Shown piece after piece: positions 52,493 through 61,086 of a DNA stretch of 64,000 nt. The notes beneath the pieces were generated by a model. That model saw only the letters and a list, made by a program, of their open reading frames with translations, was not told the DNA's origin and made no database searches. This DNA comes from Acidimicrobiaceae bacterium (GTDB lineage Bacteria; Actinomycetota; Acidimicrobiia; Acidimicrobiales; Ilumatobacteraceae). The stretch is taken from contig JADKGZ010000012.1 in NCBI GenBank assembly GCA_016722025.1, positions 71,590-135,589 on the forward strand. The letters are read 5' to 3'. Numbering within the stretch: the stretch's first letter is position 1; each line of letters begins with the position of its first letter. The translations under genes were made by a program, and so were the position numbers.

Positions 52493-53390
52493 ATGAACTC
52501 AGCAGACAGCCACTTCCCTGGTGTGATCGTTCCCCTCGTCACTCCATTCCACGACGACGGCTCGCTCGCGCTGGAAGTGCTGCCGGCACTGGTCGAGTTC
52601 GTGCTCGGCGCAGGGGTCGCCGGCCTGGTGGTTGCCGGTACCACCGGCGAGGGCTATGCGCTCGACATGGCCGAGCGTGCCGACGTGCTGCGAACGGTGC
52701 TCGCCGTCACTCGTGGGCGCGTGCCCGTGCTTGCCGGTGTCGGCGGCACGGCGACGCGAGAAGCGGTGCTGCAGGCTCGCCTCGCCGTCGAGGCAGGCGT
52801 GCAAGGCCTGATGCTCGCCGCTCCCGCGTACTGCGTCCCCACCGGCGACGAGCTGGGTCGCCACGTGCTGGCCGTGCTGAGGGCCACCGAACTGCCGACG
52901 GTGCTGTACGACTACCCGGCGCGCACGGGTGTGCCGTTCGACGTGACGGCGCTCGATCTCGTCGCCACCGATCCGATGATCGTCGGCATCAAGGAGGCAA
53001 GTGGCGACCTGTCGCGCATCTCTCTGCTGCGCGATCGCTACGGCGATCACCTGTCTGTGGTCTGCGGCAGCGACACCCTGGCGATGCACTACTTCGAGGC
53101 CGGCAGCGACTCGTGGATCGCCGGCTTCGCAGGCGCGCTGCCGGCGGAGCACGTCGCGATGCTGGCTGCCGCGGCGCGGCGACATGTCTGCAGGCTGGCA
53201 GATGCAGCGTCGTCTGCTGCCGGTTCTCACCGACGTGGAGAGCAGCCACTACGTCGCTCGCACGCGTTGGTCGTTGATCGCCCGCGGCATTCCCGTCGGC
53301 CCGCCGCGCGCTCCGATGCAACCGCTCGGCGCAAGTGACGGCGCGGCGATGCGCGCGCACCTCGATGCCCTCGGATGCCTTCCGTCGTGA
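52493..53390 (+). CDS. DapA-family pyrroline-4-hydroxy-2-carboxylate deaminase-like, frameshifted
   Basis: An enzyme of the dihydrodipicolinate synthase family. The Schiff-base Lys is K167 in IVGIKEAS, the Tyr is in LYDYPART near 139, and GTTGEG is near 49-54. Next to a D-hydroxyproline dehydrogenase and an epimerase it is most likely the deaminase making alpha-ketoglutarate semialdehyde. The frame is lost near 53170-53180. The original frame then reads noise, while the frame ending at 53390 continues with a proper DapA C terminus (RLLPVLTDVESSHYVARTRW, GAAMRAHLDALG). A deletion of two bases in a GC-rich stretch would explain it. Confidence 0.78.
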
Positions 53391-54661
53391 CTCACACCGC
53401 AGTGCGCAGCGCCGATGTCGCAGTGATCGGTGGTGGCATCATCGGCAGATCCGTCGCGTCGTCGGCGGCGCGACGAGGCATGTCGGTCATCGTCGTGGAA
53501 CCAGGTGCCGGTACCTTCGGTACCTCGTCCGCCAACGCCGGCCATCTCGTGCCCAGCCACGTCGTGCCCTTCGCGTCGCCCGGCATGGTGCGTGCCGGGT
53601 TGCACAGCCTGCTCGTGCGCGACGGAGCCTTTGCCGTTGCGCCGCGAGCCGCCGTCGGTCTGGTGCCGTGGTTGTGGCGGTTTGCGCGCTGCAGCACCGC
53701 CGCCAACGTGCAGCGCGGCGTCCCCGTGCTGCGCCACCTGCTGCACACCACCGTGCAGGAGGTGCGACGGTTGGCGACAGCCGGAGCGACGCTCGATCAT
53801 CGCGACGGAGGCATCTTGCAGGTGTGCAGCACCGCTGCCGGGCTGCAGGCTCTGCGCCGCGAAGCCGACGAGTGGGGCCACTGGGGTGTACGCACCGAGG
53901 TGCTCGATTCGGCGGCGCTGCACGCGGCAGAGCCCTTGCTCACCATGGCTGCGATCGGGGCGGTGCGCCTGGTCGACGATGCCTGCTTCGACCCGGGCCT
54001 GCTGCTCGCGGCGGTCACCGAGGAAGGCCATCGACACGGCGTGGTCTCGTACGACGCGCGGGCGGCCCGAATCGAACCGCGAGGCGATCGATCGGCCCGC
54101 GTGCACACCTCGATGGGAGTGCTCGACGTGACCCGTGTGGTGGTGGCGGCAGGGGTGTGGACGCCAACGCTGTGCCGGCCGCTGGGGGCCCGGCTGCCGA
54201 TCGCGTCAGCGCGTGGCAACAGCGTCACCCTGCCCGACGCGCCGAAGCCCAACAGCCCGATGCTGCTGCACGAGCAGCGATTGGCGCTCAGCCCGCTCAC
54301 GCAGGGCCTGCGGGTCACCGGTGGCTACCGGCTCACACGCCACGAGGATCGAGCGGTGAGCTCGCTCCGCTCGCACGAGATCGTGCGGCGTGCCGGCCAA
54401 GTGCTCGACCTGCCCGTCGGCACGCAGCCCTCGAACGAGTGGACCGGCCTGCGACCGGCAACGCCCGATGGCCTGCCGATCGTCGGTGCGTTGCCCAACG
54501 CCCCGTGCGTGCTCGTCGCTTCCGGCCATGGCATGCTCGGGTCCAGCAGCGGGCCGGGTACCGGTGAAGTCGTCGCAGCGCTGCTCGCCGGTGACGAACT
54601 GCCCTTCGACCCGACAGTCGTCGCGCCAGGTCGGTTTGCACGGAAGGGGAGTGGTCGATGA
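53375..54661 (+). CDS. FAD-dependent D-hydroxyproline dehydrogenase-like (DadA family)
   Basis: A 428-aa DAO-family flavoenzyme. The FAD motif VAVIGGGIIGRSVASSAARR is at the N terminus and the C-terminal FAD segment is TGLRPATPDGLPIVG followed by GHGMLGSSSGPGTG. Oxidation of cis-4-hydroxy-D-proline to pyrroline-4-hydroxy-2-carboxylate fits its position between the deaminase and the epimerase. It could also oxidise other D-amino acids. The start may be the ATG at 53375 or the GTG at 53387 (a GTGA overlap with the previous stop). It overlaps the epimerase gene by ATGA. Confidence 0.85.
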   Translation: MPSVVTHTAVRSADVAVIGGGIIGRSVASSAARRGMSVIVVEPGAGTFGTSSANAGHLVPSHVVPFASPGMVRAGLHSLLVRDGAFAVAPRAAVGLVPWLWRFARCSTAANVQRGVPVLRHLLHTTVQEVRRLATAGATLDHRDGGILQVCSTAAGLQALRREADEWGHWGVRTEVLDSAALHAAEPLLTMAAIGAVRLVDDACFDPGLLLAAVTEEGHRHGVVSYDARAARIEPRGDRSARVHTSMGVLDVTRVVVAAGVWTPTLCRPLGARLPIASARGNSVTLPDAPKPNSPMLLHEQRLALSPLTQGLRVTGGYRLTRHEDRAVSSLRSHEIVRRAGQVLDLPVGTQPSNEWTGLRPATPDGLPIVGALPNAPCVLVASGHGMLGSSSGPGTGEVVAALLAGDELPFDPTVVAPGRFARKGSGR

Positions 54662-55662
54662 GGACCGGCAAGGTGTTGCACTGCGTGGAGTCGCACACGG
54701 AGGGCATGCCCACTCGCGTGGTGGTGGGCGGTGTGGCCCCCATCCCGGGCGACACCATGGAAGCTCGTCGACAGTGGTTCATGGCCAACGCAGATGCGGT
54801 GCGCACGTTGCTGATGCACGAGCCGCGCGGCCACTCGGCGATGAGTGGCGCCATCCTGCAACCGGCCACACGACCCGACGCCGACTGGGGTGTGCTCTAC
54901 ATCGAGGTCACCGGCTGCTTGCCGATGTGCGGTCACGGCACCATCGGGGTCGCAACGGTATTGGTGGAGACCGGCATGGTGGAGGTCACCGAGCCCGTCA
55001 CCACCATCCGGCTCGACACTCCGGCCGGTCTCGTCATCGCCGAGGTCGCGGTCGACGACGGGCGGGCGATGGCGGTGACGATTCGCAACGTCGCGTCGTT
55101 CGTCACGGCGCTCGATCGAACGGTCGAAGTGCCCGGCGTGGGCCCCGTTCGCTACGACATGGCCTTCGGCGTCAACTTCTACGCCATCGTCGAGCTCTCC
55201 GAGCTCGGCCTGCCCTACGGCCGGCAGCATTCGCGGCTGCTGCTCGACACTGGCATGGCAGTGCTCCGCGCGATCAACGCCGCCGACCCCCCTGTGCACC
55301 CCGCCGAACCCGGCATCAACGGTTGTCACCACGTACAGCTGGTCGCCGAAGGGAGCGACGCGGTGCGCTCGCGTCACGCGATGGTGATCGCCCCCGGCTA
55401 CTTCGACCGTTCGCCGTGCGGTACCGGCACCAGCGCGCGAGTCGCGCAGTTGCACGCTCGCGGCCTGCTGGCGCTGCACACCGACTTCGTCAACGAATCG
55501 CTGCTCGGTACTCATTTCGTGGGTCGTGCGGTGCAGACGACGCAGGTTGCCGGCATTCCCGCTGTCGTGCCCACCATCACCGGCCGCGCGTGGGTCACCG
55601 GTACATCGCAGCAGTTCCTCGACCAACGCGACCCGTTCCCGAACGGGTTCCTCCTGGAGTGA
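54658..55662 (+). CDS. proline racemase-family 4-hydroxyproline 2-epimerase
   Basis: A 334-aa enzyme with both catalytic cysteines: C91 in MCGHGTIG and C254 in SPCGTGTSAR. A Cys-Cys pair marks active racemases or epimerases, in contrast to dehydratase relatives that have a Thr or Ser at one site. With the neighbouring flavoenzyme and deaminase, epimerisation of trans-4-hydroxy-L-proline to cis-4-hydroxy-D-proline is the best call; plain proline racemase is less likely. The ATG overlaps the preceding stop. Confidence 0.88.
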   Translation: MRTGKVLHCVESHTEGMPTRVVVGGVAPIPGDTMEARRQWFMANADAVRTLLMHEPRGHSAMSGAILQPATRPDADWGVLYIEVTGCLPMCGHGTIGVATVLVETGMVEVTEPVTTIRLDTPAGLVIAEVAVDDGRAMAVTIRNVASFVTALDRTVEVPGVGPVRYDMAFGVNFYAIVELSELGLPYGRQHSRLLLDTGMAVLRAINAADPPVHPAEPGINGCHHVQLVAEGSDAVRSRHAMVIAPGYFDRSPCGTGTSARVAQLHARGLLALHTDFVNESLLGTHFVGRAVQTTQVAGIPAVVPTITGRAWVTGTSQQFLDQRDPFPNGFLLE

Positions 55663-55687
55663 GCGACGGTTCGGCAAGACTGGCCGC

Positions 55688-56359
55688 ATGTTCGTGCCCG
55701 ACATCCTCACTGCACCGTTGCGTCGCACCGACGACCGCACCTCCGACTACCCGCTGCTCGACGATGGCCAGGTGCAGGTCGGCATCTGGGAGTGTGCTGC
55801 GGGCACGGCCGGCGACCCGGGTGGCGACTACGACGAAACGATGTACATGGTGGCCGGTCGCCTCTCGGTGGCGCACCCGGAAGGCGTCTACGACGTTGCG
55901 CCGGGCACGCTGTGGGCCACGCCGCGCCACTGGGGCAGCGAGTGGCAGGTGCACCAGACCGTGCGCAAGCTGTACGTGATCGACCAGCGGCCGGGTGTGC
56001 CGGGCGTTGCCGCCCACCTGCCCAACGCACACACCGCGCCGCTCGGCGCGCCGGCGCCGCGGCCGGTGGTGCTGGCCGGTGACCCGCACGAGGCAACCGC
56101 CACCCTGTGGGCCCACAATCGACTGGAGACCGGCACGTGGGAGTGCACTCCGGGAGAGTTCCCATTCCGCCGCGACGGCTACGACGAGGTGTTCTGCGTG
56201 CTCAGCGGCCATGCCACGATCCAGATCGACGGCACCGACGGGCCGGGACAATCGTTCGACCTGCGGCCCGGCAGCGTGCTGCTCACACCGGCCGGCCTCA
56301 CCGGGCGGTGGCTGGTGCACGAGACGATTCGTAAGGCGTACACGATCGTGCACCGCTGA
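55688..56359 (+). CDS. bicupin protein (DUF861/cupin_3 type)
   Basis: A 223-aa protein with two small beta-barrel cupin domains. The first is around residues 30-95 (DETMYMVAGRLSVAH, APGTLWATPRHW) and the second around 130-220 (YDEVFCVLSGHATIQIDG, RPGSVLLTPAGL). The EMYxxLxG-like pattern resembles the ureidoglycine aminohydrolase group, but metal ligands are not complete in either domain. It directly follows the hydroxyproline genes and may be cotranscribed. No activity can be assigned. Confidence 0.75.
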   Translation: MFVPDILTAPLRRTDDRTSDYPLLDDGQVQVGIWECAAGTAGDPGGDYDETMYMVAGRLSVAHPEGVYDVAPGTLWATPRHWGSEWQVHQTVRKLYVIDQRPGVPGVAAHLPNAHTAPLGAPAPRPVVLAGDPHEATATLWAHNRLETGTWECTPGEFPFRRDGYDEVFCVLSGHATIQIDGTDGPGQSFDLRPGSVLLTPAGLTGRWLVHETIRKAYTIVHR

Positions 56360-56402
56360 GCAGGCGTAGACTTCCGCCAATCTGATCGGGAGGTCCACAC
56401 CT

Positions 56403-57335
56403 ATGGGTTCCGGAGCAATCGCCGGCATTGTCGTTGCGGTCATCGTGCTGCTCACCATCCTCACCGGTTTGCGCACGGTGAACCAGGGCACCGTCGCCGT
56501 CACCACCATCTTCGGCAAGTACCGCCGCACCTTGCGCCCGGGCCTCAACGTGGTCGTGCCGTTCATCGAGAAGATCTTCCGTCGCATCAGCGTGCAGAAC
56601 CGCGCCGTCGAGCTGCAGTTCCAGGCGATCACGTTCGACCAGGCCAACGTGTACTTCACCGCCATGATGGTGTACGGCGCCATCAGCGAGAGCGAAGACA
56701 CCGTCAAGAACATCGCCTTCAAGTTCGTCAGTGAGAAGGACTTCCTCACCGCGCTGGTACGCAGCGTCGAGGGCAGCACACGCGGCTTCGTCGCCACCAA
56801 GCGTCAGGCCGAGATCCTGGTGCTGCGCGCCGAGATCGTGTCGGAGGTGAAGGAGAACCTCGACCACGTCATCGAGACGTGGGGTTTCCACCTCATCGAC
56901 CTCCAGCTCAACGACATCACGTTCGATCAGGCCATCACCACCTCGATGGCGCAGGTGGTGGCCAGCAACAACTTGAAGGCCGCTGCCACCAACGAAGGCG
57001 ACGCGCTGCTCATCCGCAAGACCAAGGAAGCCGAGGCGCTCGGCACCGCCGTGCGCATCGAGGCCGAGGCCGAACGCACCGCCGCTCAGCTGCGCGGCCA
57101 GGGTGTGGCGCTGTTCCGCGAAGAGGTGGCACGCGGCCTTGCCCAGGCAACGGATCGCGTGGATTCCTCGCTCATCCTGTTCTCGATGTGGACCGAGACC
57201 ATCCGACAGATGGCCGAGGGTGGGAAGGGCAACGTGCTGTTCCTCGACGGCTCGCCCGAGGGGATGCAGAAGCAGATGCAAGACCTGATGGCGCTCGAGC
57301 AGCTCAACGTCGTGCAAGGCGCCCCGAAGCAATGA
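56403..57335 (+). CDS. SPFH/band 7 (stomatin-like) membrane protein
   Basis: A 310-aa protein with one N-terminal transmembrane helix (GIVVAVIVLLTILTGL) followed by an SPFH domain (TVNQGTVAVTTIFGKYRRTL … LRPGLNVVVPF). A long helical, Ala/Glu-rich C terminus follows, with EAEALGTAVRIEAEAERTAA. Such proteins form ring-shaped membrane microdomain scaffolds. AGGGAGG-like GGGAGG precedes the ATG. Its stop overlaps the ATG of the Rieske oxygenase gene, an unusual pairing. Confidence 0.87.
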   Translation: MGSGAIAGIVVAVIVLLTILTGLRTVNQGTVAVTTIFGKYRRTLRPGLNVVVPFIEKIFRRISVQNRAVELQFQAITFDQANVYFTAMMVYGAISESEDTVKNIAFKFVSEKDFLTALVRSVEGSTRGFVATKRQAEILVLRAEIVSEVKENLDHVIETWGFHLIDLQLNDITFDQAITTSMAQVVASNNLKAAATNEGDALLIRKTKEAEALGTAVRIEAEAERTAAQLRGQGVALFREEVARGLAQATDRVDSSLILFSMWTETIRQMAEGGKGNVLFLDGSPEGMQKQMQDLMALEQLNVVQGAPKQ

Positions 57336-58414
57336 CCAGCCTGCATTCGCGCCCCGTCACCGTGCGTCCCCGGCCCGAACTGCAGGCCCTCATCACGTCC
57401 GACCGCACGCTCGACCCCGGCGACACGCTGCCGGCAAATTGGTACAACGACCCCGGCATCTGGCAGCGCGAGCGCTGGCCCATCTTCGGCAGCAACTGGG
57501 TGCACGTCGCCTACGACCACCAGTTGCGCAACACCGGCGACTACGTCACCGAGAACCTGGCCGGATGGCCCATCTTCATCCGCCGCCGCGACGACGGCAC
57601 GCTCTCCGCGTTCTACAACCTGTGCCCTCATCGTGCCGGCCCGCTGGTGTTCGAAGGCGAAGGGTGCTCGAAGAACCTGGTGTGCAAGTACCACGGCTGG
57701 GCGTTCAACGCCGAGGGAAAGCTGCTCAGCGCCCGCGACTTCGGCGCCGAGGCCCCCGACGACATGGATCTCACCGCCATCCAGGTCGCATCGTGGCGGG
57801 GGATGGTGTTCGTGTGCCTCAACCCGGCCATCGCGCCGCTGCACGAGTGGCTCGGCCAGTTCCCCAACGAGGTCGAGGGTGTGCCGCTCGAGTCGTATCG
57901 CTTCCACAGCAAGAGCGTGCGCCACGTGGCGTGCAACTGGAAGACCTACGGCGACAACTTCCTCGAGGGCTACCACCTGCCCACCACCCACCCGGCGATG
58001 AGCCGCGACGCCGACGCGCTCAACTACCAGGTGGTCTACAAGGGCGACCCGCGCTGGAACATCCACACGATGCCACCGCGCGACGAGAGCACGTTCGGAG
58101 TGTTCGGTTACTTCTGGCCCACGTTCGCGTTCGACGTGTTTCCCGGCGGGTTCGCGGTCGAGCGCTGGCTGCCGCGTGGCCACACGCACAGCGATCTGAT
58201 CTTCGAGTACTTCTTCGCCGACGATGCGCACGGCGTGGAAGACATCGTGAAGTTCAGTGAAGAAGTGGCCGACGAGGACGCACGCATGTGCGAGCACGTG
58301 CAGCGCAACCTCGACGCCGGCAACTACGACACTGGCGTGCTGAGCCCGAAGTGGGAGTACCCGCTCGCCGTGTTCCACCACATGGTTCGCGACGCCGTCG
58401 GTCCGATCGACTGA
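57332..58414 (+). CDS. Rieske non-heme iron oxygenase alpha subunit
   Basis: A 360-aa aromatic-ring-hydroxylating-type oxygenase. The Rieske [2Fe-2S] motif is C98-x-H100 in CPHRAGP and C118-x2-H121 in CKYHGW. The mononuclear iron ligands are H215 and H220 in the segment NWKTYGDNFLEGYH followed by LPTTH. Such single-component alpha subunits act on aromatics, quaternary amines or sterols, using an external reductase. The substrate is unknown. It is translationally coupled to the SPFH gene upstream; the next gene follows after 2 nt. Confidence 0.9.
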   Translation: MTSLHSRPVTVRPRPELQALITSDRTLDPGDTLPANWYNDPGIWQRERWPIFGSNWVHVAYDHQLRNTGDYVTENLAGWPIFIRRRDDGTLSAFYNLCPHRAGPLVFEGEGCSKNLVCKYHGWAFNAEGKLLSARDFGAEAPDDMDLTAIQVASWRGMVFVCLNPAIAPLHEWLGQFPNEVEGVPLESYRFHSKSVRHVACNWKTYGDNFLEGYHLPTTHPAMSRDADALNYQVVYKGDPRWNIHTMPPRDESTFGVFGYFWPTFAFDVFPGGFAVERWLPRGHTHSDLIFEYFFADDAHGVEDIVKFSEEVADEDARMCEHVQRNLDAGNYDTGVLSPKWEYPLAVFHHMVRDAVGPID

Positions 58415-58416
58415 GC

Positions 58417-59247
58417 GTGGCGAACACGGCACGGTTCCTCTGGCAGCGGCTGGAGAGCTACCACGGGTTGATCTACTTCGTCCCCGAAGCCGATCAGCAC
58501 TACACCGCACTCGGGCTCGACCCCGGGATGATGGGCTACTTCGCCTCGCGGTCTGCGGCGATGGGGCCGGTACCGGCGGAGGTCGTCATCGCGACCTTCT
58601 ACAACTTCGAGCCGTCACGTATCCGTGCGCTCGTTCCCCTGGCATGGCAACGCACCACGGCGCAGGCGTTGTGGCAGGCACGTGTCGCTGCTGCTGATGC
58701 AGCGCTCACCCGCCTGCTCGGCTCGCGCCTGCAGTCACCCGACATCGCCGAGGCCGCAGCCCTGCTGCGCGAACTGGTGGGTGAGTGTGCGCCCGAGGGC
58801 CGGCCGCTGTTCGCCGGGCACCTCGCACAGGCATGGCCCGACGAACCGCACCTCGCCCTGTGGCAGGCGATCACCCTGTTGCGCGAGTACCGCGGCGACG
58901 GCCACATCGCAGCCCTGACGGTCGAGGCCGTATCGGGCATCGAGGCGCTGGTCATCCACGGTGCCACCGGGTCGGTGCCTCCCGCGGTGCTGCAGGCCAC
59001 GCGTGGCTGGAGCAACGAGGCATGGGCAGCGGCGGTCGAGCGGCTGCAGGCGCGCAACTGGCTGGACGACGACGGCGCGCTCACGCCCGCCGGCCAACAG
59101 CATCGCAACCGGGTCGAGCAGTACACCGACGAGCTCGCGGCAGCGCCGTGGCGTCGCCTCACCGAGGCCCAGGTCACCTGGTTGGGCGAGCTGGGCAAGG
59201 AACTGACCGGCGCCATCGTGGCGGCCGGCACCTTCCCGCACCGCTGA
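58417..59247 (+). CDS. SCO6745-family helical protein
   Basis: A 276-aa protein of the actinobacterial SCO6745 family: MGYFASRSAAMGPVPAEVVI followed by ATFYNFEPSRIR is the signature. The family has a helix-turn-helix-like C terminus and no proven function. The GTG at 58417 follows the Rieske gene by 2 nt, so they are probably one operon. Confidence 0.82.
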   Translation: MANTARFLWQRLESYHGLIYFVPEADQHYTALGLDPGMMGYFASRSAAMGPVPAEVVIATFYNFEPSRIRALVPLAWQRTTAQALWQARVAAADAALTRLLGSRLQSPDIAEAAALLRELVGECAPEGRPLFAGHLAQAWPDEPHLALWQAITLLREYRGDGHIAALTVEAVSGIEALVIHGATGSVPPAVLQATRGWSNEAWAAAVERLQARNWLDDDGALTPAGQQHRNRVEQYTDELAAAPWRRLTEAQVTWLGELGKELTGAIVAAGTFPHR

Positions 59248-59270
59248 CCGGCACAGACCGCTCAGACCGC

Positions 59271-60041
59271 TCAGGCCTCGAAGTCGGCCTCGAACCCCTC
59301 GCCGCCATCGGTGTCGAACCGCTCGCCGCCGGTGGCGTCACTGTCGGCGAAGTCGCCAGCGCCCTCACCGGCCTCGACGTCGAAGCTGTCCGTGGTGAAG
59401 TCCTGGGTGGTGACCGTTGACTGCTCGAACCCGTCGTCGCCGAAGCTCTCGATTGCTCCCTGCTCCTCGTCGCCACCGACGCTGTCGCCAGGGCTGGGGC
59501 CGGCCGCCTCGTCGCCGGAGGAGTTCGGTTCGATCTCGATCAACTCCGGGTCGATGCCCAGGTCGTCGGTTGCCGCGGGTGCGTCGGGTGTGTTCGGTTC
59601 GATCTCGATCAGGTTCGGGTCGATGCCCAGGTCGTCGGTTGCTGCGGGTGCGTCGGGTGTGTTCGGTTCGATCTCGATCAGGTTCGGGTCGATGCCCAGG
59701 TCGTCGGTTGCTGCGGGTGCGTCGGGTGTGTTCGGTTCGATCTCGATCAGGTTCGGGTCGATGCCGAGGTCGTCGGTTGCTGCGGGTGCGTCGGGTGCGT
59801 CGGGCGTGTTCGGTTCGATCTCGATCAGGTCCTGGTCGATGCCGAAGTCGTCGACGGTGCCGAAGCTGTGCGACGGGTCCTGCTGCTTCGCCCGCAGCGT
59901 CAACACCTCGGCCTCGTCGCGGGCGGTCTTCGCCGCTGCGTCCACCCGCTCGACGCCCTCGACGCCGCGGGAGCGCAGGTCGATCGCGGCAGCCTCCAGC
60001 CGCTCGGCCTCCGTCATCTGCGTGCCGGCGTTGCGCATCAC
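59271..60041 (-). CDS. unrecognised acidic repeat protein
   Basis: A 256-aa protein of unknown family. Residues 1-60 are a charged helix (AERLEAAAIDLRSRGVEGVE) that matches the end of the coiled coil in the 28982 gene (RLDEAYTDLEARGVADADRV). Then come five 23-26 residue repeats, TDDLGIDPNLIEIEPNTPDA, followed by a Gly/Asp/Glu-rich tail. It has no signal, membrane span or cysteine cluster. The GTG at 60041 overlaps the stop of the upstream coiled-coil gene (GTGA); an ATG at 60038 is also possible. The two together resemble one gene split in two. Confidence 0.7.
   Translation of the reverse strand: MMRNAGTQMTEAERLEAAAIDLRSRGVEGVERVDAAAKTARDEAEVLTLRAKQQDPSHSFGTVDDFGIDQDLIEIEPNTPDAPDAPAATDDLGIDPNLIEIEPNTPDAPAATDDLGIDPNLIEIEPNTPDAPAATDDLGIDPNLIEIEPNTPDAPAATDDLGIDPELIEIEPNSSGDEAAGPSPGDSVGGDEEQGAIESFGDDGFEQSTVTTQDFTTDSFDVEAGEGAGDFADSDATGGERFDTDGGEGFEADFEA
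59523..59876 (-). repeat. five near-identical 69-bp tandem repeats
   Basis: Units with the common core GTTCGGTTCGATCTCGATCA start at 59523, 59592, 59661, 59730 and 59808. Spacing is 69 bp three times, then 78 bp because of a 9-bp insertion. Differences between units are few, so the expansion is recent. They encode the LIEIEPN repeats of the gene above. Confidence 0.92.
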
Positions 60042-60568
60042 CCCGCCGACCGCTCCATCTCGTCGGCCGCCTTCTCCTCCGCACCACTCCGTTCGAGGTG
60101 CTCGGTCACGGTGCCCGTGAGCGTCTCGACTCTCGCCACGTGCACCTTGGCCTGCTCGTCCGCCGCAGCGGCGGCGGCTTCCGCTGCCTCTGCCAGCGCG
60201 ACCTGTCGTTGCGCGACCTCCATCATGCCGAGCGCCTCCTCGCGCAGTTCACTCGCCCCGGCGGTGTCGCCGGCGGCCTCCAACGCGTCGGCCTTCGTCA
60301 GCATCTCGCTCTGTTGGTCGGCAAGGGTGACCGCCCTGGTGCGGAACTCCTTCGCCTCGGCGCGAGCGAGCGTTGCCTCGTGCTCCGCGAGTTTGACGGC
60401 GCGGGATTCGGTGGTGTGCTCGATCCCCTCCGGCGTCACCTGCCGATGCGCTTCGTCGATCGAGTCCTGCCGTCGTCGGCCGGCGCGCTCCTCCATCGCT
60501 GCGGCCTCGGCCATCAGCTCGTCGGAGGTGTCGAACGGGTCGTCGAGGTGCGCTGGATCAGGTGCCAT
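60038..60568 (-). CDS. unrecognised coiled-coil protein
   Basis: A 176-aa protein that is almost entirely coiled coil with regular Ala/Glu/Arg/Leu heptads (residues about 15-170). It matches the coiled-coil part of the 28982 gene in several places: NTGDTAMAEERAEDW versus AAGDTAGASELREEA, and QAADEMREAERL versus KAADEMERSAG. A TAGGTT hexamer lies 7 nt before its ATG. Its stop overlaps the start of the repeat gene. The function is unknown. Confidence 0.7.
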   Translation of the reverse strand: MAPDPAHLDDPFDTSDELMAEAAAMEERAGRRRQDSIDEAHRQVTPEGIEHTTESRAVKLAEHEATLARAEAKEFRTRAVTLADQQSEMLTKADALEAAGDTAGASELREEALGMMEVAQRQVALAEAAEAAAAAADEQAKVHVARVETLTGTVTEHLERSGAEEKAADEMERSAG

Positions 60569-60575
60569 GTGGCGA

Positions 60576-60581
60576 AACCTA
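60576..60581 (-). promoter_or_regulatory. -10 element, leaderless coiled-coil operon
   Basis: TAGGTT on the minus strand, 7 nt before the ATG at 60568. It parallels the promoter of the 30678 gene. Confidence 0.5.
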
Positions 60582-60661
60582 CTCACTCCGGCGCTGCCCG
60601 TCACCGGGAGGATCCCCTGTACGCAACACCGAGCCTGTGTCGGCAACACAGCGGCACCAAT

Positions 60662-60711
60662 TGGTCGGGGAGAGGAGACTCGAACTCCCGGCCTCCTGCT
60701 CCCAAAGCAGG
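60662..60711 (-). other. 3' fragment of tRNA-Pro(UGG): attachment site
   Basis: The minus strand reads anticodon arm CCTGC-TTTGGGA-GCAGG, T-arm GGGAGTTCGAGTCTCC, acceptor CTCCCCG, discriminator A and encoded CCA. The 5' half is absent: beyond 60711 the sequence diverges and cannot form a D-arm. This is the standard scar of integration into the 3' end of a tRNA gene and marks the left edge of an element that runs past the window end. Confidence 0.75.
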
Positions 60712-61086
60712 CTGGAGCCGTTTCCGTTCGTGTTGCCCTGTGTTGCCTGATGCCGTAAAAGCCCAGCTGAGTAGGGGTGTTCGAGAACTACGCAGACGGG
60801 GCAGCACTCGGAAACAAAGGCCGGTGTGCGGCGGATTGACACATTCCTGATACATCGCTGGCGAACGGGCGAAGAGTTCTTGGCGATCATCGAGAGGTCG
60901 ATCTACGTGCGCCTCGGTGAATCCGACACAGCGATTCGGGTTGAAGTTGTCTACGACCAACTCGCACCAGAGTGACAGTTCGTTGTCGATCGGCGAGGAG
61001 GTCTTCGGCCAAACAGGCCCAGACTTCAAGAAGGCAACGACTTCTGAGCTGGCGTGGCCCGCACTGTCCAGCGAGCAGAGCGGCGG
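60712..61086 (-). other. element edge without a confident gene
   Basis: This stretch lies between the tRNA-Pro fragment and the first element gene. One open frame from a TTG at 61029 runs to 60601 and reads naturally up to about 60740 (WCELVVDNFNPNRCVGFTEA), then through the tRNA scar. It may be a gene truncated by the integration junction. No ribosome binding site is seen. Confidence 0.3.

Noticed and set aside
59523..59876. CRISPR array of 69-bp period
   Set aside because: No spacers: whole units repeat and remain in frame inside a coding sequence.
60633..60652. Small hairpin CTGTGT/ACACAG beside the tRNA-Pro fragment
   Set aside because: A 6-bp stem with no T-tract is too weak to call a terminator.
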